A DNA stretch of 54,491 nt from Tepidiphilus sp. J10 (GCA_945897955.1 CAMDGQ010000023.1:1-54491); one strand, 5' to 3'. Positions 18,093-29,293 are shown, numbered from the stretch's first letter. Notes: generated by a model from the letters alone, not told the origin. Numbers and translations are program-made.

Positions 18093-19263
18093 GGCTTTTG
18101 CCGTCAAGGAACGGCTGCAAGGCTTGCGTGATCAGCGCGGGCGTATTGCGCTTGAGGCGCGCACGCTGTTGCCGAAACGATTCGATCTGGTTATCGCGCA
18201 CGTCCTGATTGTTCAGCAAATTTTCCATGGCCTGCGCCAGCGCCTCGGGGGTGGCCTGATCCTGGATGATCTCGGGCACGATGCTCGCCGCCGCAAGTAT
18301 GTTGGGCAGGCCGATCCAGGGCTGCAAGGCTTGGCGACGCATGATCTGCCAGGTCAGCCAGGGCACCTTGTAGGTGATGACATGCGGGCAATCCAGCAGC
18401 AGTGCTTCGAGCGTCGCAGTGCCGGAAGCGATCAGCGCGGCATCGGCGGCCTGCAAGGCATCATGGGCATGGCCGTACAAAATGCGTATGGGCAGATCCC
18501 GGGATTCCGGGTCCGAACCGATATTGGCCGCATGCAGGTTTTCCTCGAAAGCCTGTCGCGTTTCGCGATTGACCAGCGGAATCAGGAAGCGGGTCTGCGG
18601 ACGTCTGGCGGACAATGTTTTCGCCGCCTCGATGAACAAGCGCGCCATCGCTTTCAGTTCGCCGGGGCGACTGCCCGGCATCAGTACCACATATTCGCCG
18701 CCGGCCTGCAACCCGAGGCGCTCGCGCGCGGTCTTGCGATCGGGCTCCGGCAAGGCATGCGCCAGTGGATGCCCGACATAGGTCGCCGGAATGCCGGCCT
18801 TGCGGTAGATATCCTCCTCGAACGGGAAGATCAGCAGTGCATGCGAAATCGCACGGCGCACCTTGTTGATGCGCTTTGGACGCCAGGCCCAGACCGAGGG
18901 ACTGACAAAATGCACACTCGGTATGCCGGCGTGTTTGAGCTCGCGTTCCAGCGACAAATTGAAGTCGGGTGCATCGACGCCAATGAACAGTTTGGGCCGG
19001 ATGTGCAGAAGATGCCGCTTCAGCGCGCGTCGGATAGCCAGAATTTTTCTCAGGCTGCCCAGCGCTTCAACATAGCCGCGCACAGACAGCGCTTGCATTG
19101 GAAATAGGGAATGCGCGCCCAGTGCCTGCATCTTGGGGCCGGCTATGCCGCTGAATTCGAGTTCGGGTCGCGCATTCTTTAGTGCGCCAATCAGCAGGCT
19201 GCCAAGCAGATCTCCGGACGCTTCGCCCGCGACGATGCCAACCTGGATAGAGGAATCCGCCAC
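18082..19263 (-). CDS. lpxB: Lipid-A-disaccharide synthase
   Basis: The 393-residue GT19 enzyme joins UDP-2,3-diacylglucosamine and lipid X to form the lipid A disaccharide at the inner membrane. Typical segments are [16 protein letters not shown] near the N-terminus, [56 protein letters not shown] and the donor-binding region [11 protein letters not shown]. It follows lpxA by 14 bp and overlaps rnhB. Confidence 0.96.
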   Translation of the reverse strand: MADSSIQVGIVAGEASGDLLGSLLIGALKNARPELEFSGIAGPKMQALGAHSLFPMQALSVRGYVEALGSLRKILAIRRALKRHLLHIRPKLFIGVDAPDFNLSLERELKHAGIPSVHFVSPSVWAWRPKRINKVRRAISHALLIFPFEEDIYRKAGIPATYVGHPLAHALPEPDRKTARERLGLQAGGEYVVLMPGSRPGELKAMARLFIEAAKTLSARRPQTRFLIPLVNRETRQAFEENLHAANIGSDPESRDLPIRILYGHAHDALQAADAALIASGTATLEALLLDCPHVITYKVPWLTWQIMRRQALQPWIGLPNILAAASIVPEIIQDQATPEALAQAMENLLNNQDVRDNQIESFRQQRARLKRNTPALITQALQPFLDGKSHAV

Positions 19264-19277
19264 GCCGATGCCTGCAG

Positions 19278-20054
19278 TTAACGCAGGATACCGCGACCGG
19301 AAACCGCGAGAAAATCCGCCAGCTCTTGCAGTTCCGGCTGGCTTGCCGCTTCGGCGGCGATCATGCCTTGCGCCTCGCTGAGCCCAAGGCCCGACTTGTA
19401 CAGGGTCTTGTAGGCGCGCTTGATTGCGCTGACGGCTTCAACGCTGAAGCCACGCCGCTTGAGTCCTTCCGAATTAATGCCATGCGGCGCCGCCGGGCTT
19501 CCGGCGACGGTCATGTAAGGCGGGACGTCCTGACGAATGACCGATGCGATACCGGTGATGACATGCGCACCTATCCGGCAGAACTGATGCACGCCCGTGA
19601 AACCGCCGAGTATGGCGTAATCGCGAACGCTGACATGTCCGGCGAGGGATGCGTTGTTGGCGAAGATGCAGTGATCGCCGATTACGCAGTCATGAGCGAC
19701 ATGGACGTAGGCCATGACCCAGTTGTCGTTGCCGATGCGGGTGACGCCGGCGTCCTGCACGGTGCCGGTGTTGAACGTGCAGAACTCGCGGATCACATTG
19801 CTGTCGCCGATTTCCAGCCGCGTCGGCTCGCCGGCATATTTCTTGTCCTGCGGCTCTTCGCCAAGCGAAACGAATTGAAAAATGCGGTTGTCACGACCGA
19901 TTCGGGTATGACCGGTGATGACCGCATGCGGTCCAACCCGTGTGCCGGCGCCGATTTCGACATGCTCACCGATGATCGAATACGCGCCGATTTCGACGTT
20001 TTCGCCAATTCGGGCATCCGGATGAACCAGTGCGGTCGGGTGAATCGCGGCCAT
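19278..20054 (-). CDS. lpxA: UDP-N-acetylglucosamine acyltransferase
   Basis: The 258-residue product is the trimeric left-handed beta-helix enzyme that starts lipid A synthesis by O-acylating UDP-GlcNAc. Hexapeptide repeats run from IHPTALVHPDARIGENVEIG onward; the catalytic histidine is in VAHDCVIGDHCIFAN, and GGFTGVHQFCRIG follows. The C-terminal helical domain contains GLKRRGFSVEAVSAIKRAY. ATG 20054 (MAAIHP) is chosen because it begins five bases after the fabZ stop and matches the family N-terminus. Confidence 0.96.
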   Translation of the reverse strand: MAAIHPTALVHPDARIGENVEIGAYSIIGEHVEIGAGTRVGPHAVITGHTRIGRDNRIFQFVSLGEEPQDKKYAGEPTRLEIGDSNVIREFCTFNTGTVQDAGVTRIGNDNWVMAYVHVAHDCVIGDHCIFANNASLAGHVSVRDYAILGGFTGVHQFCRIGAHVITGIASVIRQDVPPYMTVAGSPAAPHGINSEGLKRRGFSVEAVSAIKRAYKTLYKSGLGLSEAQGMIAAEAASQPELQELADFLAVSGRGILR

Positions 20055-20059
20055 GCTGA

Positions 20060-20536
20060 TCAGAGCTCTTTCAAGGTACACATCAATTCGGCTTCGCAGG
20101 CGGTCTGTCCGTCCACGGTGCCCTTGACGGCGAATTTCCAGATGCCGCGGGTGACCCGGAGCACGCTGGCTTCCATGCGCAATTGATCGCCTGGCACGAC
20201 CGGGCGCTTGAAACGGGCGCCGTCGATGCCGACAAAGTAAACCACGCTGTTCGGGCTGATTTCATTACCGCCGCTCTTGAACGCCAGCAGGCCGGCGGTC
20301 TGCGCCAGCGCTTCGATCATCAACACGCCGGGCATCACCGGATGATTGGGGAAGTGGCCGGGAAACTGCGGTTCGTTCATGGTGATGTTCTTCAGCGCAA
20401 CGATGCGTTCATTCGGCACCAATTCAAGCACCCGATCCACCAGCAGAAATGGGTATCGGTGCGGCAGATATTTCATGATTTCAGTGATATCCATCGCGCT
20501 ACTGGCTGCGCTGGTGGTTGTGCTTTCGGTTGCCAT
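20060..20536 (-). CDS. fabZ: (3R)-hydroxyacyl-[ACP] dehydratase FabZ
   Basis: The 158-residue hot-dog-fold dehydratase acts in fatty acid elongation and competes with LpxA/LpxD for hydroxyacyl-ACP. Active-site segments are [16 protein letters not shown] and [20 protein letters not shown], which carry the catalytic histidine and glutamate. A short, poorly conserved N-terminal tail (Thr/Ser/Ala-rich) precedes the domain. The start at 20536 lies one base after the lpxD stop and has GGAAAA upstream. It sits between lpxD and lpxA as in most proteobacteria. Confidence 0.96.
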   Translation of the reverse strand: MATESTTTSAASSAMDITEIMKYLPHRYPFLLVDRVLELVPNERIVALKNITMNEPQFPGHFPNHPVMPGVLMIEALAQTAGLLAFKSGGNEISPNSVVYFVGIDGARFKRPVVPGDQLRMEASVLRVTRGIWKFAVKGTVDGQTACEAELMCTLKEL

Positions 20537-20537
20537 T

Positions 20538-21560
20538 TCAGTTTTCCTTGAGTTTCGCTTCCAGAGATTTGACCCGCTTGACCAGCGCGTCGAGGTGACG
20601 CAGATGGGCTGCGTTGTGCTTCCAGTCTTCATGTTTCATCAGCGGTTGCACCGAGGTATAGACGCCTGGCTCGCGGATGTCCTTGGCGACGAAGGTGCCG
20701 GCTGAGACGGTTACCCGGTCGCAGATGTTCAGATGACCGATGATCATCGCCGCCCCGCCAATCTGGCAATAGGCCCCTATACGGGTGCTGCCGGCAATCC
20801 CGACGCAGGCGGCGATGGCGGTGTGTCGGCCGACTCGACAGTTGTGCGCAATCTGGATCAGGTTGTCGAGCTTGGCGCCGGTCTCGATCACGGTATCGTC
20901 CAGAGCGCCCCGGTCGATGCAGGTATTGGCGCCGATTTCGACATCGTCTTCAAGAATTGCGCGCCCGGCTTGCGGCACCTTCACCCAGCCATCTTCCTGC
21001 CAGGCAAGGCCAAAGCCGTCCGCGCCGATGACTGCGCCGGGATGCAGGATTGCCCGCTTGCCAATCACGCAGCCATGTTGAACCACGACCCGAGGGTGCA
21101 GCAGGCAATCCTCTCCAATTTCCGCACCGGGCCCGATGACACTGAGCGGGCCGATCCGGCAGCGCGCACCGATGCTTGCCCCTGAACCAATCACGACGCC
21201 GGGGCCGATGTGAACGTCGGGACCGATTTTTGCATCTGCCGCCACGATTGCCGACGGATGCACACCTTGCGCAACCGGCGGAGCGGGTTGCAGGAGCGCA
21301 ACCGCGTGAGCGAATGCAGCATGTGGATACGGCAACGCGAGGCAGGGCTGAGGCAGTTCGACATCCAGTTTGTCCGGCACGATCAGCGCGCCGGCAAGAC
21401 TGGCCCTGGCTTGCGTCAGATAACTGGAACTCAGCAGAAAGCTCAGTTGGCGGGGAGTGGCTTGATCAAGCGAGGCAACGCCTTCGACCAGCGTTTCGCT
21501 ATCGCCGCGAATTGTCCCGCCCAGATGGGCCTGGAGTTCGGCCAGCGTCAGGGCGGGCAT
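20538..21560 (-). CDS. lpxD: UDP-3-O-(3-hydroxyacyl)glucosamine N-acyltransferase
   Basis: The 340-residue product catalyses the third lipid A step. It has the N-terminal uridine-binding domain (about 1-100; [17 protein letters not shown]), the left-handed beta-helix of hexapeptide repeats ([19 protein letters not shown] and onward) with the catalytic histidine in [18 protein letters not shown], and a C-terminal helix ending in [13 protein letters not shown]. It follows skp by six bases. Confidence 0.96.
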   Translation of the reverse strand: MPALTLAELQAHLGGTIRGDSETLVEGVASLDQATPRQLSFLLSSSYLTQARASLAGALIVPDKLDVELPQPCLALPYPHAAFAHAVALLQPAPPVAQGVHPSAIVAADAKIGPDVHIGPGVVIGSGASIGARCRIGPLSVIGPGAEIGEDCLLHPRVVVQHGCVIGKRAILHPGAVIGADGFGLAWQEDGWVKVPQAGRAILEDDVEIGANTCIDRGALDDTVIETGAKLDNLIQIAHNCRVGRHTAIAACVGIAGSTRIGAYCQIGGAAMIIGHLNICDRVTVSAGTFVAKDIREPGVYTSVQPLMKHEDWKHNAAHLRHLDALVKRVKSLEAKLKEN

Positions 21561-21566
21561 CGGGGA

Positions 21567-22070
21567 TCAGCGTTCCAGTGATTTCAGTACGCGGTCGGTG
21601 ATGTCCACCCTGGGACTGGCATGGACCACATTCTCCAGAATCAGGTCGTACTTTTCCTTTTCGGCAATTTCCATGATCACTTTGCGTGCACGTTCCTGCA
21701 CCGAAGCGAATTCTTCATTTTTGCGCTGGTTCAGATCTTCCCTGAAGGCGCGCTGGTCATGCTGCAGATCGCGGCTCAGATTGGCGAGGTCTTTCTGCTT
21801 CTTTCCGCGTTCGGCCTCGGACAGGGTCAGACCTTCCTTTTCCAGAAAGGCTTGCAGATCGCGTGCCTGCTTGACCAGTTTCTGAATATCCTGCTCGCGA
21901 TTCTGGAATTCCTTTTCCAGTTTCTTCTGGGCCTTGACTGCGAGTTGCGAGTCGCGGAATACCTTTTCGGTATTCACATAGCCAATTTTCATTTCAGCGG
22001 TTTGTGCGGCAGCGGGCAGCGCAAGTACAAGCAGGAAAATGAATAGACGCTTCAAGGTGAGACTCCTCAT
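21567..22070 (-). CDS. skp: Periplasmic chaperone Skp (OmpH family)
   Basis: The 167-residue product has a signal peptide (LFIFLLVLALPAAAQTAE) and then an OmpH-type domain: beta strand KIGYVNTEKVF and long charged coiled-coil arms (about 45-120) rich in K, E, Q and R. Skp trimers hold unfolded outer-membrane proteins for BamA. Its start shares a base with the bamA stop (TGATG at 22070), so it is coupled to bamA. Confidence 0.93.
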   Translation of the reverse strand: MRSLTLKRLFIFLLVLALPAAAQTAEMKIGYVNTEKVFRDSQLAVKAQKKLEKEFQNREQDIQKLVKQARDLQAFLEKEGLTLSEAERGKKQKDLANLSRDLQHDQRAFREDLNQRKNEEFASVQERARKVIMEIAEKEKYDLILENVVHASPRVDITDRVLKSLER

Positions 22071-24436
22071 CAGAATACGTTGCCGAGTTGGAACTGGAAG
22101 GTCTGTTCCTTGTCATCGGCGGCCGCATTGAGCGGTTTGGCCAGGGAAAGCTTGATCGGTCCCATGGGTGAGTACCAGGTGACGGCAGCACCGATGGAAT
22201 AACGCATGTCAGTGGTGGATAGCGTCTTGTAGCGGCCCTGGCTATCGCCGGGCCCGGCAACGGCGCCGACATCAATGAAGGAACTCAAGCGCACGGATCG
22301 ATCATTGCCCATGCCGGGAAACGGAAACAGCAGTTCGGCGTTGGCGACAACCCGCTTGTCGCCGCCTATGGAGAATGAACTCCCGGCGGTATTGATCGCT
22401 TTCGGACCGATGGCGCCGGAATCAAAGCCGCGTACCGAGCCGATGCCGCCGGCAAAGAAGTTGCGGAACAAGGGCAATTCCTTGCCGCTGTAGCCACCGC
22501 CGTAGCCTATTTCGCCATTCAGCAAAAGGCTTACCGTGCGCGACAACGGGCGTAACCATTGATACTGATAGTTCAATTTGTAGTACTTGAGATCCCCCAG
22601 CGGGGTGCCGGCTTCCATGTAGGCGCGCTGATAAATACCCTTGGTCGGGTAGAGCAGACTATCGCGCGAATCCCGCGACCATCCGGCCTCGAACCGAAGC
22701 GAGTCCGTACTGGAAGTGCATGCCTTGTTGTAGCCCGCCGGGCCTGCGCATATCGGCTCGTATTGACCCGCGTAATCGTGATAGACATTGGGCGCGGTGG
22801 CGGTCAAATCGAGTGTCACCTTCTCGTAAGCCAGACCGAAATTGACGGTATCAAGTTCGGTGATCGGCACCCCCAGGCGGAGGCCGGCGCCTATTGTCGA
22901 AGTTCCATAATCGGCAACAGTATCAAGGCTTGATGTGTTGACATCGCGTCGATACAGGTCATAGCCCAGGCTGATGCCATCCGGCGTGAAATACGGATTG
23001 GTAAACGACAGCGAATACACTTTGTTGACGCTGCCGCTGTTGATTTGCGCCGAGAGTCGATTGCCGCTGCCGAACAGATTGTTCTGCGAAATCGAACCGG
23101 ACAGCACGAGGCCATCCGAACTTGAAAAACCTGCGCCCAGCAGGATATTGCCGGTGGGTTGTTCGGTGACATTGACGTTGACATCAACCTGGTCCGTTGT
23201 GCCCGGCACCGGCGGAGTTTCAACCGTGGTTTCCTTGAAGAAGCCAAGCCGTTCTATGCGTTCGCGAGATCGATTGATCTTGTCGGCGGCATACCACGCG
23301 GTCTCCATCTGACGAATTTCCCGGCGCACGACTTCATCCTTGGTACGGGTGTTGCCGGAGACATTGACGCGGCGAACATAGACCTTGCGGCCGGGATCGA
23401 CCAGAAATGTGAAGCTTGCCGTGCGCTTGTCCTTGTCGATTTCCGGGGCGGCATTGACGTTGGAGAATGCATAGCCTTCGTTGCCGAGGCGATCGCCGAT
23501 TTTCTTGGTGGATTCGCTGAGCCGTTCACGTGAGAAGAAATCCCCGACTTTCAGACTGATCAGATCTTTCAATTCAGGTTCGGGGACGGGCAGTTCGCCG
23601 GCAAACTTGAAATCCGAGACGGTGTAACGCTCACCTTCATTGATGTTGAGGGTGATGTAGATATCCTTCTTGTCGGGTGTGATCGAGACCTGGGTCGATT
23701 CAATGTTGAATTCCAGGTAACCCTGGTTCTGATAATGCGAACGCAATGTTTCCAGGTCGCCCGAAAGTTTCTGCTTGGAGTACTGGTCGTTCTTGCTCCA
23801 CCAGGTCATCCAGCCGGGCGTGCTGAGATTGAAAAGCTTGAGCAGGCTTTTCTCCGAAAATGCCTTTGCACCGACTATGTTGATGCTGCGTATCTTGGCG
23901 ACATCGCCTTCTGTGACTTCAAAGTTGACTGCTGCCCGATTGCGTTCCAGCGGCGTTGCAGTGGCTTTGACCTGTACCGCATACATGCCGCGATTGAAAT
24001 ACTGGCGTTTCAGTTCCTGAGCGGCCATTTCCAGCAGGGATTTGTCCAGGATACGACCTTCCCCAAGACCCATTTGCTTGAGGCCTGCCTTCATGTCGTC
24101 TTTTGAAAATTCCTTCATGCCGGTGAAATCGACGCTGGCGATACCAGGTCGTTCCTCAAGGGTCACCACAAGCACATCATTGCTGGCTTCCAGGCGTACA
24201 TCCTTGAAAAAACCGGTGGCATACAGGGCCTTGATGGCTGCCGAAGCGCTCTCGGGAGTCAGTGTTTCGCCAACCTTGACGGGCAGGTAACTGAACACCG
24301 TACCCGCTTCTGTACGCTGGATGCCTTCGACCCGAATATCCTTGATCTGAAACGGATCAAAAGCTCGTGCTTGCGGAGAAAGCAGCGCCAGGGCAAACAT
24401 GGCTGCGGGTAGCGGACGGAGACGAAAGGAAAGCAT
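22070..24436 (-). CDS. bamA: Outer membrane assembly factor BamA
   Basis: The 788-residue Omp85-family protein inserts beta-barrels into the outer membrane. It has a signal peptide ending at SPQARA, then five POTRA repeats (about 25-420; first one FQIKDIRVEGIQRTEAGTVF), then the C-terminal 16-strand barrel. Within the barrel the conserved motif GGIGSVRGFDSGAIGP (loop 6, VRGF) is intact, and the protein ends in phenylalanine (FQFQLGNVF). It lies between rseP and skp, the standard order. Confidence 0.97.
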   Translation of the reverse strand: MLSFRLRPLPAAMFALALLSPQARAFDPFQIKDIRVEGIQRTEAGTVFSYLPVKVGETLTPESASAAIKALYATGFFKDVRLEASNDVLVVTLEERPGIASVDFTGMKEFSKDDMKAGLKQMGLGEGRILDKSLLEMAAQELKRQYFNRGMYAVQVKATATPLERNRAAVNFEVTEGDVAKIRSINIVGAKAFSEKSLLKLFNLSTPGWMTWWSKNDQYSKQKLSGDLETLRSHYQNQGYLEFNIESTQVSITPDKKDIYITLNINEGERYTVSDFKFAGELPVPEPELKDLISLKVGDFFSRERLSESTKKIGDRLGNEGYAFSNVNAAPEIDKDKRTASFTFLVDPGRKVYVRRVNVSGNTRTKDEVVRREIRQMETAWYAADKINRSRERIERLGFFKETTVETPPVPGTTDQVDVNVNVTEQPTGNILLGAGFSSSDGLVLSGSISQNNLFGSGNRLSAQINSGSVNKVYSLSFTNPYFTPDGISLGYDLYRRDVNTSSLDTVADYGTSTIGAGLRLGVPITELDTVNFGLAYEKVTLDLTATAPNVYHDYAGQYEPICAGPAGYNKACTSSTDSLRFEAGWSRDSRDSLLYPTKGIYQRAYMEAGTPLGDLKYYKLNYQYQWLRPLSRTVSLLLNGEIGYGGGYSGKELPLFRNFFAGGIGSVRGFDSGAIGPKAINTAGSSFSIGGDKRVVANAELLFPFPGMGNDRSVRLSSFIDVGAVAGPGDSQGRYKTLSTTDMRYSIGAAVTWYSPMGPIKLSLAKPLNAAADDKEQTFQFQLGNVF

Positions 24437-24445
24437 GGGGGCTGG

Positions 24446-25795
24446 TCACCCGACTAAAAGTCGTTGCAGGTCGTTGAAAAGTGCAAAAAACATCAATAAA
24501 CCGAGGAATCCGATGCCGATCCGCTGGCCGATTTCCTGAGTTCGTTCGGATACGGGCCTGCCAGTCAAAAATTCCGCGAAATAATACAGCAAGTGTCCGC
24601 CATCCAGTAACGGCACGGGCAGCAGGTTGAGCACGCCCAGGCTGATGCTGACCAGGGCCAGAAAGGAGATGAAGCTGGCAGTGCCGCTGGCTGCGGATTG
24701 GCCGGCGTAATCGGCGATGGTGATCGGGCCTGAAAGGTTCTTCAGTGATGCCTCGCCAATCAGCATTCGGCCGAGCATTTGCAGACTGAATGTTGAAAGT
24801 TCCCAGGTACGGTCAAGCGAACGGGAAATGGCTTCGAAAGGGCCATAACGCGCTTCATCCTGAAATGACGCGAACATTGCCGGGTCGATCTTGGGCGACG
24901 CGCCGATACGACCAATGACCTGTCCTTCAGCCTTGACTTGCTCGGGCACTACAACGAATTCGCGCACCTGCCCCTGGCGTTCAATCTGAAAGCGCAGACC
25001 GACATTGGCGGACTTTCGTACGCGCGCTACCACTTCATCCCACTGCCCGATCCGCTGTCCGTCGATTGCGCGGATGATGTCTCCCGGCAGAAGGCCTGCA
25101 CGCGCTGCTACACCATCTGACGTCAGGTCGCCCAATTCGGCTGGAAGCGGCGGTAGATAACGCGATAGCCCCAATGTTTTCAAAGGGTTCCGCTCGAAAT
25201 TTTCACTCTTTTCGAGGATATGCAGTGTGTGTTGCGCAAGATGTCCCCTGGCATCGACGGTTTCAACGCTTATCCGGTCTGCACTGAGCGCATGTTTAAG
25301 GGCAAGCCAATGCAGATCCTGGAAGCTCTCCACCTTTTCGCCATTGATTGCGGTCACTTGATCGCCGACCTTGATACCTGCCAGCGCTGCAGGTGTGCCG
25401 CTTGCGGGTTCGTCGAGCACCGGCTTCAGGATCGGGACACCGGACATGAACAGCGTCCAGAACAACAGGATGGCCAACAGAAAATTGGCCAATGGACCAG
25501 CCGCGACAATCGCCGAGCGTGCCGCCAGTGACTTGCGATTGAAGGCCTGACCCAGCAATTCCGCCGCCACCGGGGCCTCGCGCTCATCCAGCATCTTGAC
25601 GTAGCCGCCCAATGGAAAAGCGGCCAGCGCCCATTCCGTTCCATGACGGTCAGTGCGGTGTGCGATGACTTTGCCGAAGCCGACGGAAAAGCGCAGGACT
25701 TTCACGCCGGCCAGGCGAGCAACCGCGTAGTGGCCGAATTCGTGAAATACGATGAGGATGGCCAGCGTGGCCAGAAATGCGAGCAGGGTGGTCAT
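24446..25795 (-). CDS. rseP: RIP metalloprotease RseP
   Basis: The 449-residue inner-membrane site-2 protease cleaves anti-sigma-E (RseA) and signal peptide remnants. The zinc motif is [15 protein letters not shown] in the first helix, and the second metal-binding motif is [15 protein letters not shown] near the C-terminus. Two PDZ domains lie between ([36 protein letters not shown]). Its start overlaps the dxr stop (ATGA, 25792-25795). Confidence 0.97.
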   Translation of the reverse strand: MTTLLAFLATLAILIVFHEFGHYAVARLAGVKVLRFSVGFGKVIAHRTDRHGTEWALAAFPLGGYVKMLDEREAPVAAELLGQAFNRKSLAARSAIVAAGPLANFLLAILLFWTLFMSGVPILKPVLDEPASGTPAALAGIKVGDQVTAINGEKVESFQDLHWLALKHALSADRISVETVDARGHLAQHTLHILEKSENFERNPLKTLGLSRYLPPLPAELGDLTSDGVAARAGLLPGDIIRAIDGQRIGQWDEVVARVRKSANVGLRFQIERQGQVREFVVVPEQVKAEGQVIGRIGASPKIDPAMFASFQDEARYGPFEAISRSLDRTWELSTFSLQMLGRMLIGEASLKNLSGPITIADYAGQSAASGTASFISFLALVSISLGVLNLLPVPLLDGGHLLYYFAEFLTGRPVSERTQEIGQRIGIGFLGLLMFFALFNDLQRLLVG

Positions 25796-26997
25796 GCGCG
25801 ATGGGCGTGATCAAGAGCAAGCAGTTCCCGCGCCGCGATACGTGCATCCGCATCGGCTGCCATCAGGTCTTCCAGCGATTCGGCAGGTTGCCCGGCCAGC
25901 CGTTGCAATACGGCATCCAGCGTGGCAGGAATGGCCAGGTAGGGAATCTGCTTGTCGAGAAATGCCGCTACGACTTCCTCGTTGGCCGCATTCAGGATTG
26001 CCGGCGCGGCGCCACCGGCCGCAAGGGCCTGGTAGGCGAGCCCGAGGCAGGGGAAGCGGCGCAAATCGGGGGCTTCAAAGGTCAGCGTGCCAATCCTGGC
26101 CAGATCCAGCCAGTTGACCCCGGCCTCAATGCGCTCCGGATAGACCAGTGAATGGGCGATCGGAGTGCGCATATCCGGGTTGGATAGCTGTGCCAGCACA
26201 GAACCATCCAGGTACTCGACCATGCTGTGCACAATGCTTTGCGGATGAATGACCACCTCGATCTGCTCGGGAGGCGCATTGAACAGCCAATGCGCTTCGA
26301 TTACTTCCAGGCCCTTGTTCATCATGGTGGCCGAATCGACGGAAATCTTCTTGCCCATGACCCAGTTCGGGTGGGCAATGGCCTGCTCCGGCGTGATGTC
26401 CTTCAGGGTATCGAGTTCACGTGTGCGGAATGGGCCGCCGGATGCCGTAAGGAGTACCCGTCGGACGCCATGAGCAGCCGGATTGCGGTTACTGCCGCGC
26501 TCGAAATAAGCTGCCGGCATCGACTGGAATACCGCATTGTGTTCGCTGTCGATCGGCAGCAGAGTGGCGTGATGATCATGCACCGCCTGCATGAAAAAGC
26601 GTCCCGCCATGACCAGGGTTTCCTTGTTGGCCAGCAAGACACGCTTGCCAGCGCGGGCGGCCGCGAGCGCGGGACGCAAGCCCGCCGCACCGACTATGGC
26701 GGCCATGACGCTATCGACTTCAGGCAGGCTTGAAACGTATTCGAGCGCTTCCATGCCAACCAGAACTTCGGTGTTCGAACCCGCAAGCAGGGCTTCCAAC
26801 GCACGCGCTTTATCGGCATCCAGCACGACGGCATAGCGGGCTTGAAATTGCCGACACTGCTGCGCCAGTTTTTCGATCTGGTTCTGGCCGGTAAGGGCAA
26901 TCACACGGAATCTGTCGGGATGGCGCGCCACTACGTCGAGCGTATTGACGCCTATGGTGCCGGTGGCGCCAAGTATGGTTAATGCATGCAAGGTCAT
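25792..26997 (-). CDS. dxr: 1-deoxy-D-xylulose 5-phosphate reductoisomerase
   Basis: The 401-residue enzyme is the second step of the MEP isoprenoid pathway and feeds UppS with precursors. Seen are the NADPH-binding [13 protein letters not shown], the catalytic/metal region with LTASGGPFR and [19 protein letters not shown], and [19 protein letters not shown] 26997 overlaps the cdsA stop (ATGA); an in-frame TTG three codons up is less likely. Confidence 0.97.
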   Translation of the reverse strand: MTLHALTILGATGTIGVNTLDVVARHPDRFRVIALTGQNQIEKLAQQCRQFQARYAVVLDADKARALEALLAGSNTEVLVGMEALEYVSSLPEVDSVMAAIVGAAGLRPALAAARAGKRVLLANKETLVMAGRFFMQAVHDHHATLLPIDSEHNAVFQSMPAAYFERGSNRNPAAHGVRRVLLTASGGPFRTRELDTLKDITPEQAIAHPNWVMGKKISVDSATMMNKGLEVIEAHWLFNAPPEQIEVVIHPQSIVHSMVEYLDGSVLAQLSNPDMRTPIAHSLVYPERIEAGVNWLDLARIGTLTFEAPDLRRFPCLGLAYQALAAGGAAPAILNAANEEVVAAFLDKQIPYLAIPATLDAVLQRLAGQPAESLEDLMAADADARIAARELLALDHAHRA

Positions 26998-27803
26998 TTC
27001 AGCCAAATCCAGAATAACGCCGCCGCCGGAAGAACTGCGGTCAGGCTGTCGATGCGATCAAGAATGCCGCCGTGACCGGGCAACAGGTTGCCGCTGTCCT
27101 TGATGCCGGCCTGGCGCTTGAGTGTGCTTTCAAACAGATCACCCAGTACTGACAACCCGAACATTGCCCAGAACAAGGCTAGCGCCTGCGGCAGGCACTG
27201 CAGATTGATGCTTGATGGGGCGAAGAAATACAGCAACAGGGCATAAATGGTGATGGCTGCCCAGGCTCCTATTGCGCCCTCCCAGGTTTTTCCCGGACTG
27301 ATTCTGGGGGCAAGTTTGTGCTTGCCGAAGCGTCGACCCGAGAAATAGGCGGCGCTGTCGGCGATCACCACCACGCCGACGACAATCAGCAGCAGATCGG
27401 CACTGACATTGCGAAGCGCGACCATGCCGACATGGGTGGGTACCAGGATCAGTACACCTAGACCCAGATGCAGGGCTGGCGGACGGATTGAAACGCCGTG
27501 TGACAGCAGGGCAGGGGCCAGTAGCCAGAAAACGAGGGCCGGAATGAAGGTCTCCGTGAGATCAGGCGCGAGAGCGCTCAGGCCGGTGCTCAGCGAAGCC
27601 GTCGCCACACCAAACAAAACGGCTCCAGTTCCCTTCAATCCGGCCATGCCGGCCCATTCCCAGGCAGCCAGTAACAAGACCAGACCGGTCAAACCAATCC
27701 AGAGCGGGTTGGGCGCCCAGTAAAGCGCAGCGAGGAACCCGGCGATCAGGGGCGTCGCGGTGACAATGCGTGTGTGCAGAGCGGATCTAGTGCTTGCTTG
27801 CAT
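26994..27803 (-). CDS. cdsA: Phosphatidate cytidylyltransferase
   Basis: The 269-residue polytopic inner-membrane enzyme makes CDP-diacylglycerol for phospholipid synthesis. It has many hydrophobic helices and the C-terminal family signature in [14 protein letters not shown], followed by [30 protein letters not shown] lies in the central part. The first five codons (MQAST) and the ATG lie inside the terminal repeat of the palindromic element at 27787-27953; family-like sequence only begins with [14 protein letters not shown]. The start was therefore probably recruited from the element. Confidence 0.95.
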   Translation of the reverse strand: MQASTRSALHTRIVTATPLIAGFLAALYWAPNPLWIGLTGLVLLLAAWEWAGMAGLKGTGAVLFGVATASLSTGLSALAPDLTETFIPALVFWLLAPALLSHGVSIRPPALHLGLGVLILVPTHVGMVALRNVSADLLLIVVGVVVIADSAAYFSGRRFGKHKLAPRISPGKTWEGAIGAWAAITIYALLLYFFAPSSINLQCLPQALALFWAMFGLSVLGDLFESTLKRQAGIKDSGNLLPGHGGILDRIDSLTAVLPAAALFWIWLK

Positions 27804-27953
27804 AAGTCCTGCTGTATTCGATTCGGCTGGATAGCCCGACCGCTGCGTTGCGAATCCTCGCCATGGAACAACCATGGCTGCGGTTCGCGCCTTGCGCTCG
27901 GGCTATCCAGCCGCCTCTGGGTACTAACGCAGACTTATGCAAGTAAGCACTAG
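27787..27953. mobile_element. MITE-like palindromic element between uppS and cdsA (167 bp)
   Basis: The ends are 22-bp inverted repeats that match at 21 of 22 positions (27787-27808 and 27932-27953; CTAGTGCTTGCTTGCATAAG is the left start). A second, internal 16-bp perfect pair lies at 27824-27839 / 27898-27913 (CGGCTGGATAGCCCGA). A 7-bp pair at the centre (27860-27866 / 27872-27878, GCCATGG) has a five-base loop. It has no coding capacity. Both ends are CTAG, which fits insertion of a non-autonomous element mobilised by an IS630/Tc1-type transposase at TA within CTAG, but that family assignment is inference. It contains the uppS stop codon and the cdsA start codon. Confidence 0.8.
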
Positions 27954-28708
27954 CGCTCAAGAAGCTGCTCGCTGGTACGGCCGAAACGGCGCTCACGCTT
28001 GCGGTAGGAAGCAATCGCCAGATCGAGGGCTTCAGCATCGAAATCCGGCCAGAGGGTATCGGTGAAGTACAACTCGGAATAGGCGAGTTGCCAGAGCAGA
28101 AAATTACTGATGCGCTGCTCGCCGCCGGTACGGATGAACAGATCCGGCTCGGGTGCGTAGGGCATGGTCAGGTAGGGTGCGAGCGCATCTTCCGAGATGG
28201 GCACGGTTGTCGCATCCGGATTGTCGCGACGCCAATTGTTCACAGCATTGAGGATGTCCCAGCGACCACCATAGTTGGCGCAAACCGTCAAAGTGAGGCG
28301 CTTGTTTTCCTTGGTGCGCGCTTCTCCTTGCGCAATCAATTCGCGTAAACGCGCATCGAAACGCCCCAGATCGCCGACCACACGCAGACAAACCCCGTTG
28401 CGGTGCATGCGTGTGACTTCGCGTTCAAGAGCCATGACGAATAGCTCCATCAAGCGGCTGACTTCTTCTTCCGGCCTTCGCCAGTTTTCTGAACTGAAGG
28501 CAAACAAGGTCAGGTATTCGACGCCGCGCTGAATACAGGCTTCTACGATATCGCGAACGCGCTCCACACCTTGGGCATGGCCGGCGACACGAGGCATGAA
28601 ACGCTTCTTCGCCCAACGCCCGTTGCCATCCATGATAATTGCGACATGGCTTGGAATGTCTACAGAATCAGGGACTTCCGCAGTGGAGCTAAAGAATCGC
28701 TTTATCAT
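27950..28708 (-). CDS. uppS: Undecaprenyl diphosphate synthase
   Basis: The 252-residue cis-prenyltransferase makes the C55 lipid carrier for peptidoglycan and LPS. The catalytic aspartate is in [15 protein letters not shown]; the substrate-binding segments [28 protein letters not shown] and [13 protein letters not shown] are intact. Its TAG stop (27950-27952) lies within the terminal CTAG of the palindromic element, so the original C-terminus may have differed by a few residues. The start has no strong binding site. The product is of normal length. Confidence 0.97.
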   Translation of the reverse strand: MIKRFFSSTAEVPDSVDIPSHVAIIMDGNGRWAKKRFMPRVAGHAQGVERVRDIVEACIQRGVEYLTLFAFSSENWRRPEEEVSRLMELFVMALEREVTRMHRNGVCLRVVGDLGRFDARLRELIAQGEARTKENKRLTLTVCANYGGRWDILNAVNNWRRDNPDATTVPISEDALAPYLTMPYAPEPDLFIRTGGEQRISNFLLWQLAYSELYFTDTLWPDFDAEALDLAIASYRKRERRFGRTSEQLLER

Positions 28709-28735
28709 GATGGAGATCGTCTTTGTTGGAAAAAA

Positions 28736-29293
28736 TCAGACCGCCATCAATTCCTTTTCCTTGTCCATCAGCAGTTTTTCCTGCTCGGCGATGTACTTGT
28801 CTGTGAGTTTCTGGATGTCTTCAGCAGCACGACGCTCGTCGTCCTCGCTGATCTCCTTGTTCTTCAACAGCTCCTTCAGGTGTGCAATGGCATCGCGACG
28901 AATGTTCCTCACCGCAACCTTGCCGTTTTCGGCTTCACCGCGCACCATTTTGACCAACTCCTTGCGGCGCTCCTCGGTTAAGGGCGGCATCGGTACACGC
29001 AGCATCTCACCCATATTGGCTGGATTCAGACCCAGGTCGGCATCACGGATTGCTTTTTCAACCTTGCCCAACATGTTTTTTTCCCAGGTCTGAACACCGA
29101 CGGTGTGGGCGTCGATCAGGGTCAGGTTGGCAACCTGGCTGATCAGTGTTGGCGTTCCGTAGTAATCAACCTTGACATGATCGAGGATGCCGGTTGTGGC
29201 GCGGCCGGTGCGCACCTTGCCAAAGTCTGCCCGGAGTGATTCGACAGACTTTTTCATCTTGTCTTCAGCGGATTTCTTGATGTCGGCAATCAT
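28736..29293 (-). CDS. frr: Ribosome recycling factor
   Basis: The 185-residue product has the full family length. It splits post-termination ribosomes together with EF-G. Typical segments are [21 protein letters not shown] at the N-terminus (shown to twenty: [20 protein letters not shown]), [18 protein letters not shown], and the C-terminal helix with [20 protein letters not shown]. The start ATG has AGAGGAAAC upstream and lies 12 bp after the pyrH stop. Confidence 0.96.
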   Translation of the reverse strand: MIADIKKSAEDKMKKSVESLRADFGKVRTGRATTGILDHVKVDYYGTPTLISQVANLTLIDAHTVGVQTWEKNMLGKVEKAIRDADLGLNPANMGEMLRVPMPPLTEERRKELVKMVRGEAENGKVAVRNIRRDAIAHLKELLKNKEISEDDERRAAEDIQKLTDKYIAEQEKLLMDKEKELMAV

